From positions 1 to 9,541 of the forward strand of contig WFYK01000001.1 of NCBI GenBank assembly GCA_015490105.1: a DNA stretch of 9,541 bases. The letters are read 5' to 3'. This DNA is from Aquificaceae bacterium. GTDB taxonomy: Bacteria; Aquificota; Aquificia; Aquificales; Aquificaceae. Shown piece by piece: positions 1 through 6,441 of this stretch (within the stretch, counting starts at the first letter, position 1; every line of letters begins with the position of its first letter). Below the pieces are notes generated by a model, which did not search any database, had not been told where the DNA came from, and was given only the letters and a program-made list of their open reading frames with translations. Position numbers and translations under genes: made by a program.

Positions 1-849
1 AGAACCGTAACTATGGGTGTTGTGTCCGCTCTCAAGAGAACCATAGGCGTAACCCAGTATGAGAGTTTCATACAAACGGACGCGGCTATAAATCCAGGAA
101 ACTCGGGAGGACCACTCATAAACATCTACGGTGAGGTTATAGGCATAAACACCGCCATAGTGGCTACAGGTCAAGGACTCGGTTTTGCCATACCCATAAA
201 CCTCGCAAAATGGGTGATGGATCAGATCCTCGAGAAAGGAAAGGTCATAAGGGGTTGGCTCGGTGTCGTAATACAAGACATAACGCCGGACATAGCGGAA
301 GCTATAGATGTTAGGGAGGGCGTTCTCATAGCTCAAGTTATGCCCGGGAGTCCTGCGGACAAGGCGGGTTTGGAGGCGGGAGACATTGTTATAGAGGTGG
401 ACGGTAAGAAGATACGTGAAGCCAGAGAACTTCAGTTCACCATAATGAAAACCCCACCCGGAACGAAGGTAAAGCTCAAGATCCTCAGGAACGGCAAAGA
501 GAAGGTTATAACCGTAAAAGTGGGTGAATTTCCCGAAAATGTGGGACCGCGATCGGGAGAAATGAGCGAAGAGGATCTCGGTCTCAGCCTCAGGGATATG
601 AGCGAAAGGGAAGTTAGGCGCTTCGGGTTTGAAGGTGTCGTTGTCACGGGTGTCCTTCCGGGAAGTCCTGCAGGGAGGGCAGGCCTGAGGCCCGGAGATG
701 TGATCATAAAGGTGAACAACATCAGAGTAAGAAACGTGAGGGAGTTTTATAAGGTAATAGATGACCTCAAGAAAGCGGGCAGGAGTAAAGCCCTCCTGCT
801 CGTAAGAAGAGGTTCAGCCAACCTGTTCCTTACTATGGATCTGAGGTAA
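1..849 (+). CDS. htrA: HtrA/DegQ-family serine protease, 3' part (5' end outside window)
   Basis: Periplasmic trypsin-like protease and chaperone that degrades misfolded envelope proteins. The reading frame is open from base 1 and begins RTVTMGVVSA, which matches the conserved strand just before the catalytic serine loop, so the ATG at 13 is internal and not the start. The active-site motif GNSGGPL follows, with its serine codon at 103-105. The His and Asp of the triad lie upstream of the window. Two PDZ domains follow, roughly codons 85-175 (ending near KVITVKVGE) and 195-282 (starting LGLSLRDM); both contain the ligand-loop region and a G-SPA--AGL--GD turn typical of HtrA. Two PDZ domains indicate the DegP/DegQ/MucD type rather than the one-PDZ DegS type. 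The stop codon is 5 bases before the sigma factor gene, which suggests co-transcription. Family assignment is firm; substrate and exact paralogue are not determinable. Confidence 0.95.
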   Translation, partial: RTVTMGVVSALKRTIGVTQYESFIQTDAAINPGNSGGPLINIYGEVIGINTAIVATGQGLGFAIPINLAKWVMDQILEKGKVIRGWLGVVIQDITPDIAEAIDVREGVLIAQVMPGSPADKAGLEAGDIVIEVDGKKIREARELQFTIMKTPPGTKVKLKILRNGKEKVITVKVGEFPENVGPRSGEMSEEDLGLSLRDMSEREVRRFGFEGVVVTGVLPGSPAGRAGLRPGDVIIKVNNIRVRNVREFYKVIDDLKKAGRSKALLLVRRGSANLFLTMDLR

Positions 850-854
850 GAGCC

Positions 855-1784
855 ATGCCGGATACTGAGCAGGAACTTATAAATCAGTATCTGAGACGTA
901 TCTCAAAGATACCTCTTTTGAAGCCTGAAGAGGAGAAGGAGCTCGCAAGAAGGGCAAAGCAGGGAGACGAGGAGGCTCTGAAGAAACTTGTAGAATCTAA
1001 CCTGCGCTTTGTAGTAAGCGTAGCAAAGCAGTATGTAGGCTATGGTTTGCCCTTTTCCGAACTTATAGCTGCGGGTAATTTGGGTCTCTTGGAAGCTGCA
1101 AAGCGCTTCGATCCGGACAGAGGTGTTAAGTTCATCTCTTACGCGGTTTGGTGGATAAGGCAGGCTATAATGCAGGCCCTCTCTCAGCAAACGAGTGCGG
1201 TCAGGATCCCTTTAAAGCAGTCTCACGTGATAAGCAAGGTAGGAAATATTTACTCTGAACTCCTCAAAAAGCTCGAAAGGGAACCTACGCCCGAAGAGGT
1301 GGCAAAGGAATACAGTAAGGAAGTGATCGCGAAAGAGCTTGAAAAGGAACTCGGAAGGAAACCCACCGAGGAAGAAATAGAAAAGAAGCTCCAAGAGGAA
1401 GGACTCAAAATTTCCCCCGACGAGGTGGAAAAGTGCCTACAAGTTTGCAGGATGCCCCTGTCTTTGGATGCTCCCGTAGGTGAGGGTGAAGATACCCAGT
1501 TTATAGATTTCCTCAGCAAGCACGGAACCGCTGATGTGGAGGAGAACGTTCTGAGGGAAGTCCTCGAAAAGGAAATAAAGGAGATCCTCTCAAAGCTCCC
1601 CGAAAAGGAACGCAAGGTTATAGAACTTCGCTTCGGTTTGGGGGGGAACGAACCCAAAACTTTGAGAGAAATCGGTGAGATCTTAGGTGTGTCGCGTGAA
1701 AGGGTTCGCCAGCTTGAGACCCGTGCACTCAGGAAACTTAGAAGCTTGGCGATGAAAAGACACCTAAAAGACTTCCTGAGCTAA
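855..1784 (+). CDS. RNA polymerase sigma factor, sigma-70 family group 2 (RpoD/RpoS-like)
   Basis: Sigma subunit that directs RNA polymerase to a promoter class. Order of parts in 309 residues: region 1.2 (about 4-36), region 2 (38-117, with NLRFVVSVAKQY, the core-binding LIAAGNLGLLEAAKRFD and the -10-reading YAVWWIRQAI), region 3 (118-205) and region 4 (230-308, with a helix-turn-helix from TLREIGEILGVSRERVRQLE). There is no region 1.1 or long non-conserved insert, so it is shorter than a primary RpoD and fits an alternative, group 2 factor. The Thr that follows WWIRQAI in E. coli sigma-70 is Met106 here. Region 3 carries an extra copy of a LxRxPTxEE(V/I)xK helix unit (140-151 and 166-177). 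The ATG at 855 has only a weak SD (taagag). Its place behind htrA and before truB may link it to envelope stress, but no anti-sigma gene is visible and that link is inference. Confidence 0.93.
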   Translation: MPDTEQELINQYLRRISKIPLLKPEEEKELARRAKQGDEEALKKLVESNLRFVVSVAKQYVGYGLPFSELIAAGNLGLLEAAKRFDPDRGVKFISYAVWWIRQAIMQALSQQTSAVRIPLKQSHVISKVGNIYSELLKKLEREPTPEEVAKEYSKEVIAKELEKELGRKPTEEEIEKKLQEEGLKISPDEVEKCLQVCRMPLSLDAPVGEGEDTQFIDFLSKHGTADVEENVLREVLEKEIKEILSKLPEKERKVIELRFGLGGNEPKTLREIGEILGVSRERVRQLETRALRKLRSLAMKRHLKDFLS

Positions 1785-1787
1785 GAG

Positions 1788-2666
1788 ATGGAGGGGGTTC
1801 TCCTACTTAACAAGCCCAAAGGTATAACTTCCGCAAAGGCGGTGGAAAAGGTCAAAAGGGCTTTCAAAACGAAGGCGGGTCACACGGGAACATTAGACCC
1901 GATCGCCACCGGCCTTATTATCGTTCTCTTGGGCAGGGCTACGCGCTTTTCTTGGATCTTCACGAGGATGGACAAAACTTACAAGGTAAGGGCGCTTTTG
2001 GGGGTAGAAACGGACACATACGATCTGGACGGAAACGTAGTATGTGAAAGAGAGGTGAACGTATCCTGCGAGGAGGTAAAAGAAGCCCTGAAAGATTTTT
2101 TAGGAGAAGTAATCCAGATCCCTCCCCCTTTTTCCGCAAAGAAGGTAGGAGGCAAAAGAGCTTATAAGCTCGCGAGGAAGGGTATAACCGCACAGCTCAA
2201 ACCTGTGAAAGTCAACGTTTATTCCTTAGAGCTCATCGACTGCGTGCTTCCCGAAATAGAGGTCAGAATGAGGGTATCTTCGGGGACTTACGTCAGAAGC
2301 ATCATCCACGATCTCGGACAGAAGCTTTCCTGCGGAGCCTGTGTCAAAGATCTCGTAAGGGAGTCGGTAGGACCGTTCAGGGTTGAAGACGCGGTAGATT
2401 TAGAAAGGATCATCCAAGATCAGGAAAGGGATAAATACGTCATCCCAATAGACGAAGCCCTCTCTTTTCTGCCTGCGGTAAGCTTGAATATATTTTCCGC
2501 GAAGAAGGTTCTAAACGGAAACCCGGTTTTGATAGAAGAAAAAGACTACGAAGGCCTCGTGAGGGTATACCTCAACGAGACCTTTATAGGTGTGGGACAC
2601 CTAAGGAGCGGTGTCTTGAAACCAGAAAGGCTTCTGCCCGTTACTTTCTCCTTACGTAGTCGGTAA
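1788..2666 (+). CDS. truB: tRNA pseudouridine(55) synthase TruB
   Basis: Cytoplasmic enzyme that isomerises U55 in the T-loop of elongator tRNAs to pseudouridine. Seen motifs: N-terminal LLLNKPKGITS, the catalytic block HTGTLDPIATG with Asp37 as the nucleophile, Tyr65 in KTYKVRALLG, the PPPFSAKKVGGKRAYKLARKG block (RNA-binding and insertion region), and GTYVRSIIHDLG. The last ~65 residues (SLNIFSAKKVLNG onward) look like the TruB-type C-terminal, PUA-like domain. Length 292 is normal for the family. It starts 3 bases after the sigma stop codon with no strong SD of its own, so translation is probably coupled. The 3' end overlaps the opposite-strand cytochrome gene by 26 bases, and the stop codon lies in an inverted repeat at 2664-2680. 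Confidence 0.96.
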   Translation: MEGVLLLNKPKGITSAKAVEKVKRAFKTKAGHTGTLDPIATGLIIVLLGRATRFSWIFTRMDKTYKVRALLGVETDTYDLDGNVVCEREVNVSCEEVKEALKDFLGEVIQIPPPFSAKKVGGKRAYKLARKGITAQLKPVKVNVYSLELIDCVLPEIEVRMRVSSGTYVRSIIHDLGQKLSCGACVKDLVRESVGPFRVEDAVDLERIIQDQERDKYVIPIDEALSFLPAVSLNIFSAKKVLNGNPVLIEEKDYEGLVRVYLNETFIGVGHLRSGVLKPERLLPVTFSLRSR

Positions 2667-3144
2667 AGACATAGTCTTTATGTTCAACCGCTTTGTGGCA
2701 GGAAAAGCACTGCATGTAATCCTTTGCACTTTTCCCGAAGACCTTGTATTTTCCGGTTTTAGCATCGTATACAAAACGGGCGAATCCCCATCCCGCTGTG
2801 TCTTTAAACCTCTTGGAATCCTTTATCATGAACTCGACCCTTTGAATTACGTCCGGTTCCACCGACGCGGGGAATGCGGGATTTTTCTTCAAGCTGTATC
2901 CTATCTTTACCAAAATTGAACCGTCTGGGAACTTCTTCATCCCTTGCCGGTAGGCTTCTACAGCTATGGGGTTACCGATTATGTATCTGAGCTCGTTCTT
3001 GTCCGTCCTGTAGTGAGTCGCTACCACGTGCCAATTTTCGTAGCCCTTTATTACCCCGAACTTAAGGCCCGTAGGAGCTTCCAGATCCCAATCGTCCGCA
3101 AAGGCAAAACTCGACAGGGCAAGAGCCAACATAAACTTTTTCAT
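2641..3144 (-). CDS. Cytochrome P460 family c-type haem protein, secreted
   Basis: 167-residue exported haem protein. An N-terminal signal peptide is visible (MKKF then a hydrophobic run to about residue 16, probable cleavage after AFA before DDWD). The C-terminal c-haem site is CFSCH at 146-150. The body shows the P460 signatures GYENWHVV (34-41), KKFPDGSILVK (70-80) and GWGFARFVYD (118-127), followed after the haem site by HKDYVFTDY. Known family members range from hydroxylamine-oxidising P460, with a lysine cross-linked to haem, to relatives without that cross-link. Which lysine, if any, is cross-linked cannot be told by eye. Likely role: periplasmic redox or nitrogen-oxide/hydroxylamine detoxification (inference). 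A strong SD (aggaggt on the minus strand, 3151-3157) fixes the start. The gene is monocistronic, divergent from the response regulator, and its last 26 bases overlap truB. Confidence 0.85.
   Translation of the reverse strand: MKKFMLALALSSFAFADDWDLEAPTGLKFGVIKGYENWHVVATHYRTDKNELRYIIGNPIAVEAYRQGMKKFPDGSILVKIGYSLKKNPAFPASVEPDVIQRVEFMIKDSKRFKDTAGWGFARFVYDAKTGKYKVFGKSAKDYMQCFSCHKAVEHKDYVFTDYVRRK
2664..2680. repeat. Perfect 7-bp inverted repeat over the truB stop codon
   Basis: TAAAGAC-ATA-GTCTTTA: both 7-base arms pair perfectly around a 3-base loop. The first three bases of the left arm are the truB TAA stop codon, and the whole repeat lies inside the 3' coding end of the opposite-strand cytochrome gene. 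It is the only obvious hairpin at this convergent junction. There is no GC-rich stem and no T-run after it, so it does not look like a normal intrinsic terminator, although it may slow polymerase or protect 3' ends. Confidence 0.5.
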
Positions 3145-3159
3145 TTCTCTACCTCCTGT

Positions 3160-3175
3160 AGGTTTTTAGGTTTTT
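3160..3175. repeat. Tandem 8-bp direct repeat in the cytochrome P460 leader
   Basis: AGGTTTTT occurs twice back to back on the plus strand (AAAAACCT twice on the minus strand), just upstream of the SD of the minus-strand cytochrome gene. It would lie in that gene's 5' untranslated region or near its promoter. Seen directly; function unknown and it may be chance low complexity. Confidence 0.35.
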
Positions 3176-3197
3176 GTTAAAAAGATAAACCGCCTTT

Positions 3198-3235
3198 TTG
3201 AAGTAAAGTTGAAAGCTTTTTGAAAATCCTTTCAA
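3198..3235. promoter_or_regulatory. Three TTGAA boxes at 11-bp spacing plus an inverted repeat: candidate response-regulator operator
   Basis: TTGAA begins at 3198, 3209 and 3220, exactly 11 bp apart, which is about one helical turn. OmpR/PhoB-type regulators are known to bind direct repeats with 11-bp period as head-to-tail dimers, and the gene just downstream encodes such a regulator. TTGAAAG at 3209-3215 is also mirrored by CTTTCAA at 3229-3235. The element lies between the divergent cytochrome P460 and response-regulator genes and could control either. TTGAAA at 3209-3214 could also serve as a -35 box, with TCAAAT at 3232-3237 (17-bp spacer) as a weak -10. Function is inferred from pattern and position. 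Confidence 0.5.
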
Positions 3236-3245
3236 ATTTTTGGTA

Positions 3246-3923
3246 ATGAGGGGAAAGATACTTATAGTTGAAGATGACCCGCTTATGGCGGATATGATAA
3301 CGCGTTATCTTGAGAGGGAAGGCTTTAATACTAAGTGGGCAAAAACGGGTTCCCAAGCGAGGGATCTTTTTCGGATTTTCAAGCCCGATGTGATCGTCTT
3401 AGACCTCATGCTCCCTGACGAGGATGGTTTTGAAATCTGCAAGGACCTTTCCAAAAGCGAGGTGATGATTTTGATCTTGACCGCGAGAGACTCTGACGAG
3501 GACAAGATCGTAGGACTCGAGATAGGAGCGGACGATTATATGATCAAGCCCTTTAACATGCGCGAGCTCATAGCAAGGATAAAAGCCCTTCTGAGGCGCA
3601 AAACCAAAGTTCGCTCTTCAGCAGAGAACATGATCGTGGATGATTTTGAAATACGCGAGAACGAGATGAAGATACTCGTAAGAGGTAAACCCTTAGATCT
3701 CACTCCTAAGGAGTTTCTTATACTCAAGAAACTTCTCCTCAACAGAGGGAAAGTCCTCTCCAGAGATCAGATCGCGAGGGACATTTACGGAATAGATGTG
3801 CCTGACTACGATAGGATAGTCGACACTTACATCTACAGGATAAGAACTAAGCTCCTTGAAATAGATAAAAGCCTTGCAAACAGAATAAAGACCGTAAGGG
3901 GGGTAGGATACCGCTTTGAGTAG
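3246..3923 (+). CDS. OmpR/PhoB-family response regulator
   Basis: DNA-binding half of a two-component system. N-terminal receiver domain (about 1-118): acidic pocket EDD at 9-11, phospho-acceptor Asp53 in VLDLMLPDEDG, switch Thr79, Tyr98 and Lys101 in DDYMIKPF. C-terminal winged helix (about 130-225) with LTPKEFLILKKLLLNRGKVLSR, the recognition region DRIVDTYIYRIRTKL and the closing VRGVGYRFE. A TTG at 3240 lies in frame, but the ATG at 3246 is preferred because MRGKILIVEDD is a standard receiver start. No Shine-Dalgarno sequence precedes either codon, which is unusual beside the strong SDs elsewhere here and hints at a leaderless mRNA. The stop overlaps the kinase start by 8 bases. Target genes are unknown; the phased repeats upstream suggest autoregulation. 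Confidence 0.93.
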   Translation: MRGKILIVEDDPLMADMITRYLEREGFNTKWAKTGSQARDLFRIFKPDVIVLDLMLPDEDGFEICKDLSKSEVMILILTARDSDEDKIVGLEIGADDYMIKPFNMRELIARIKALLRRKTKVRSSAENMIVDDFEIRENEMKILVRGKPLDLTPKEFLILKKLLLNRGKVLSRDQIARDIYGIDVPDYDRIVDTYIYRIRTKLLEIDKSLANRIKTVRGVGYRFE

Positions 3924-4875
3924 GATATCTTTCTTCAAGCTTTTGTTTTTCGTCCTTTTTGTAACCTACCTCGTGGTAGCAAGCCTGATAGCTTTCTTTA
4001 CCGTAAAGATAGTAGGCATCCCCATAGGCAAGAAGATGTTTACCAAGATAGTTCTATCAATAGTAGCCTTTATTCCTGTATACGCTTTGGTAGCTTATGC
4101 TGTTTCAAAGATCCTCACGAGGGACATATCCAAGATAGCCAATCACATCAAAAACGTTCCTTTCTCACAGGATGTTCCCAAGAGCTTCATAGAGGAAGTT
4201 GACAGGCTCTCTGAGGTAATAAGGTTTCAAACTCAGAGGATAGGGTCCTTAATAGAGGCTCAGAGGTTGACCCTATACCGTTTAGCTCACGACCTTAGAA
4301 CGCCTCTGACAAACCTGAGAAACGTCCTTCAGGCGATAAAGGACAGGGTTATCCCGCCAGAGGACACGGAAACCTATTTAGAAAAACTCCTCAAAGAAAT
4401 AGATAAGATCGAGACTCTACTTGAGGAAGCCCTCCAAGGCTTGAAAAAGGTAAGCAGGAAATCGAGAGCTCAAAGGGTAATGCTAAAGGCATTCCTTGAA
4501 GATCTTACCGATCTTTGGAATCTCAGATTGTCCGATAGGGACGTTAAGGTAATCTTAGAATGCAAAGAGGAGTTAAGTTTGAACGTATCACCCATAGACC
4601 TTGAAGAAATCGTAAACAACCTTATTGAAAACGCGGTCAAACACTCAAATACGCGGACCGTTAAGGTCAGGGTTAGCGTCAAAGACCGACAAGTTCTCGT
4701 AGAGGTAGAGGATGAGGGGGGAAACGTAAAGGGTGCGGATCTTATGAAAGCTTATGAGAAGGGAAGCTTGGGCCTTTATATAGTCAGGGAGCTGGTGTGG
4801 AGAAACGGAGGGGACTTTAAGATAGAATCGAGGGAAAAATCGACTACAGCGGTGGTTTCTTTTCCGCTCATCTGA
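3916..4875 (+). CDS. Membrane sensor histidine kinase with minimal extracytoplasmic loop
   Basis: Partner of the preceding response regulator. Two transmembrane helices (about 8-30 and 42-67) are joined by only ~11 residues, so there is no periplasmic sensor domain. A HAMP-like or coiled linker (about 68-118) leads to the dimerisation domain with the phosphorylated His125 in RLAHDLRTPL. The ATPase domain shows the N box (EEIVNNLIENAVKHS, Asn235 and Asn239) and a D box VEDEGG. The ATP-lid part is short and diverged: YEKGSLGLYIV in place of the usual GxGLGL with a long lid. The start is TTG at 3916, overlapping the regulator stop by 8 bases; the next in-frame candidate, GTG at 3973, would cut into the first membrane helix. 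Signal is probably sensed in the membrane or from another protein (inference). The 3' end overlaps mltG by 8 bases. Confidence 0.9.
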   Translation: MSRISFFKLLFFVLFVTYLVVASLIAFFTVKIVGIPIGKKMFTKIVLSIVAFIPVYALVAYAVSKILTRDISKIANHIKNVPFSQDVPKSFIEEVDRLSEVIRFQTQRIGSLIEAQRLTLYRLAHDLRTPLTNLRNVLQAIKDRVIPPEDTETYLEKLLKEIDKIETLLEEALQGLKKVSRKSRAQRVMLKAFLEDLTDLWNLRLSDRDVKVILECKEELSLNVSPIDLEEIVNNLIENAVKHSNTRTVKVRVSVKDRQVLVEVEDEGGNVKGADLMKAYEKGSLGLYIVRELVWRNGGDFKIESREKSTTAVVSFPLI

Positions 4876-5839
4876 GATAACGCCTTATGTTTCTGAGGTG
4901 CTCTCTGTAGGTTCTGCTAAATATGTGTTTTTTTCTCCTCGGGTCGAGGACAAAATATAGGTAGTCTACCGGTGCTGGATTCAAGGAGGCCCTCAAGGAT
5001 ACCTCTCCCGGATTGCAAATGGGTGTGGGAGGAAGGCCGAAGTAGAGATAGGTGTTGTAAGGGTCGTCTATTTGTAGATCCTTTTTCGTAAGTCTTCCTT
5101 TCCAAAGACCCCTTCTCTTGAGTGCGTATATGACCGTCGGGTCTATCTGGAGTTTCATTTTCCTCTTTAGGCGGTTGTATATGACCGCAGCGATAAGGGG
5201 TTTTTCCTCATCCCTGAAGGTTTCTTTTTCCACCATAGAGGCTACGGTAACCCACTCTTCTAAAGAGAGGTTTCTCTCGGAGAGCTTTGCCCTCATGTCC
5301 ACAGTCTTTTCAAGAAAGTTCCTAAACATAGTATCTATCACTTTCAAAGGGTGGGTGTTTTTGGAAAAGTAATAGGTATCCGGAAAAAGGAATCCCTCAA
5401 CGGTAGGGGTGGAAAGCCCGTAGCCTTTCGCTACGTCTTCCGAGGTGGCAAACTTTATGAAATCTTCCTTCCTGCATATACCTTTTTTATCAAGTATCTC
5501 CGCTATGTCGTATATGTCACTGCCTTCCGGAACTACTATTCTGTGGAGTTTGTGCAGACCTTTCGATATTTTCTCGTAAACGTCAAAGGGGGAAACGAAG
5601 CCTTCGAACTCATACTCTCCCGCTTCAAGCTTTTTTCTCTTTACCGCATGGATGATCAAAAAAGAAAACCCTGTCCTGAGAAGCCCCTCCTCTTCTAAGA
5701 TCTCTACAAGTTCAAGGGTAGGAGTCCCGTAAGGTATCTCAACGGTTTTGGGCTTTTCCAAGTAAACGGGCATAAAAGAGTATCCAGTATAGAGACTTAT
5801 CGCCAACAGGAGGGAAACGAGAATAAGAATTTTCTTCAT
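4868..5839 (-). CDS. mltG: Endolytic murein transglycosylase MltG (YceG family)
   Basis: Inner-membrane lytic transglycosylase that cleaves nascent peptidoglycan strands and sets glycan length. One N-terminal membrane anchor (about 3-23) is followed by a LysM-like segment (about 30-95) and the YceG catalytic domain. Signatures: EGFLFPDTYYF (148-158), ASMVEKET with Glu204 matching the catalytic Glu known in E. coli MltG, IYNRLKRKMKLQIDPTVIYAL, DDPYNTYLYFGLPPTPICNPG and the end block YLYFVLDPRRKKHIFSRTYREH. Length 323 is close to other YceG proteins. The start ATG overlaps the ruvX stop (shared ATGA, 5836-5839) and has no clear SD, so translation is probably coupled. It is the last gene of the minus-strand operon. 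In many bacteria mltG and ruvX are neighbours, which supports both calls. Confidence 0.95.
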   Translation of the reverse strand: MKKILILVSLLLAISLYTGYSFMPVYLEKPKTVEIPYGTPTLELVEILEEEGLLRTGFSFLIIHAVKRKKLEAGEYEFEGFVSPFDVYEKISKGLHKLHRIVVPEGSDIYDIAEILDKKGICRKEDFIKFATSEDVAKGYGLSTPTVEGFLFPDTYYFSKNTHPLKVIDTMFRNFLEKTVDMRAKLSERNLSLEEWVTVASMVEKETFRDEEKPLIAAVIYNRLKRKMKLQIDPTVIYALKRRGLWKGRLTKKDLQIDDPYNTYLYFGLPPTPICNPGEVSLRASLNPAPVDYLYFVLDPRRKKHIFSRTYREHLRNIRRYLR

Positions 5840-6225
5840 AGGCTGTTTAGGTATTCGGTTAAGATCTCCTGAGCGGAAAGGGCATCGATTTTTTCTTTGA
5901 GCTTCTTTGAACCCTTAGCCTTTTCACTCGCGGACAGGGTGGTGTATCTTTCGTCCCAAAACACTATTTCCGCATCCACTTCGTTCTTTAGACTCTCAAC
6001 AAACTTTCTTACTTCTTTTGCCCTCTGTCCTTCTCTGCCGGAAGGTGTGAGAGGAAGTCCGACCACAATTCTTGATACACCGAATTCCTTAACGAGCTTT
6101 TTGATCTCTTCAAATACCCTCGGGGAGTTCTTTAAAACCGCCTTCGGGACCGCTAACTTGAGATCAGTATCTCCTAAGGCGATTCCTATCCTGCGGGCGC
6201 CATAATCTATGCAAAGAACCTTCAC
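5836..6225 (-). CDS. ruvX: RuvX/YqgF-family RNase H-fold nuclease
   Basis: Small RNase H-fold protein; family members act in 16S rRNA 5' maturation (YqgF) or as Holliday-junction resolvase (RuvX). In 129 residues the family motifs are intact: IDYGARRIGIALGD with Asp7, VVGLPLTPSGREGQRA (54-69), FWDERYTTLSA with Glu92, and KIDALSAQEILTEYL with Asp114, giving the expected acidic triad. The start is GTG at 6225 and shares the four bases GTGA with the stop of the preceding DUF2892 gene; the stop shares ATGA with mltG. Both overlaps point to coupled translation. Which of the two proposed activities holds here cannot be told from sequence. Confidence 0.94.
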   Translation of the reverse strand: MKVLCIDYGARRIGIALGDTDLKLAVPKAVLKNSPRVFEEIKKLVKEFGVSRIVVGLPLTPSGREGQRAKEVRKFVESLKNEVDAEIVFWDERYTTLSASEKAKGSKKLKEKIDALSAQEILTEYLNSL

Positions 6226-6416
6226 TCTTCTTTTAGCGTTTTAAATCCCAATAGACTGTAGAGCGGGCAAACACCTATGGCGGAGGTTATCAGGAAGACT
6301 ATTCCGACAATTCCCAAGATTATCCAGCTTCCTCCTTTAACTATCGCAAGGGCCAAGAAAATTATCCCTAAAACTATCCTTATGGCTCTGTCCCAGCTCG
6401 CCATATTTTTGCTCAT
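6222..6416 (-). CDS. DUF2892 (YgaP-like) small membrane protein
   Basis: 64-residue protein of the DUF2892 type. It has a polar start with SWDRAIRIVLG, two transmembrane helices (about 12-27 and 31-50) and the hallmark GVCPLYSLLGF (48-58) with one conserved Cys50. In YgaP the same domain anchors a rhodanese; here there is no rhodanese and the membrane part stands alone, as is common for this family. A good SD (aaggagggg on the minus strand, 6423-6431) supports the ATG at 6416 over the internal Met5. The gene begins only 25 bases after the CCA end of tRNA-Ser and overlaps ruvX by 4 bases. Molecular function is unknown. Confidence 0.9.
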   Translation of the reverse strand: MSKNMASWDRAIRIVLGIIFLALAIVKGGSWIILGIVGIVFLITSAIGVCPLYSLLGFKTLKEE

Positions 6417-6441
6417 GGCGGTCCCCTCCTTCTAAGTTATG

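Noticed and set aside
13..15. ATG at 13 as the start of the protease
   Set aside because: The frame is open upstream to base 1 with conserved residues (RTVT), and the catalytic His and Asp would be missing.
1250..1657. 135-codon minus-strand open frame, very Ser-rich, opposite the sigma factor
   Set aside because: The Ser/Phe-rich composition is what the complement of a Glu/Lys-rich gene gives; no independent support.
2680..3180. Two plus-strand open frames (2680-2919 and 2944-3180) opposite the cytochrome P460 gene
   Set aside because: The minus-strand frame has a signal peptide, CxxCH and a strong SD; the plus-strand frames have none.
3240..3245. TTG 3240 as the start of the response regulator
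   Set aside because: The two added residues bring nothing and no SD supports it; ATG 3246 gives a standard receiver start.
5118..5698. Plus-strand open frames opposite mltG (5118-5372 and 5351-5698)
   Set aside because: mltG has all YceG motifs across this stretch; the plus-strand frames have no motifs and no SD.
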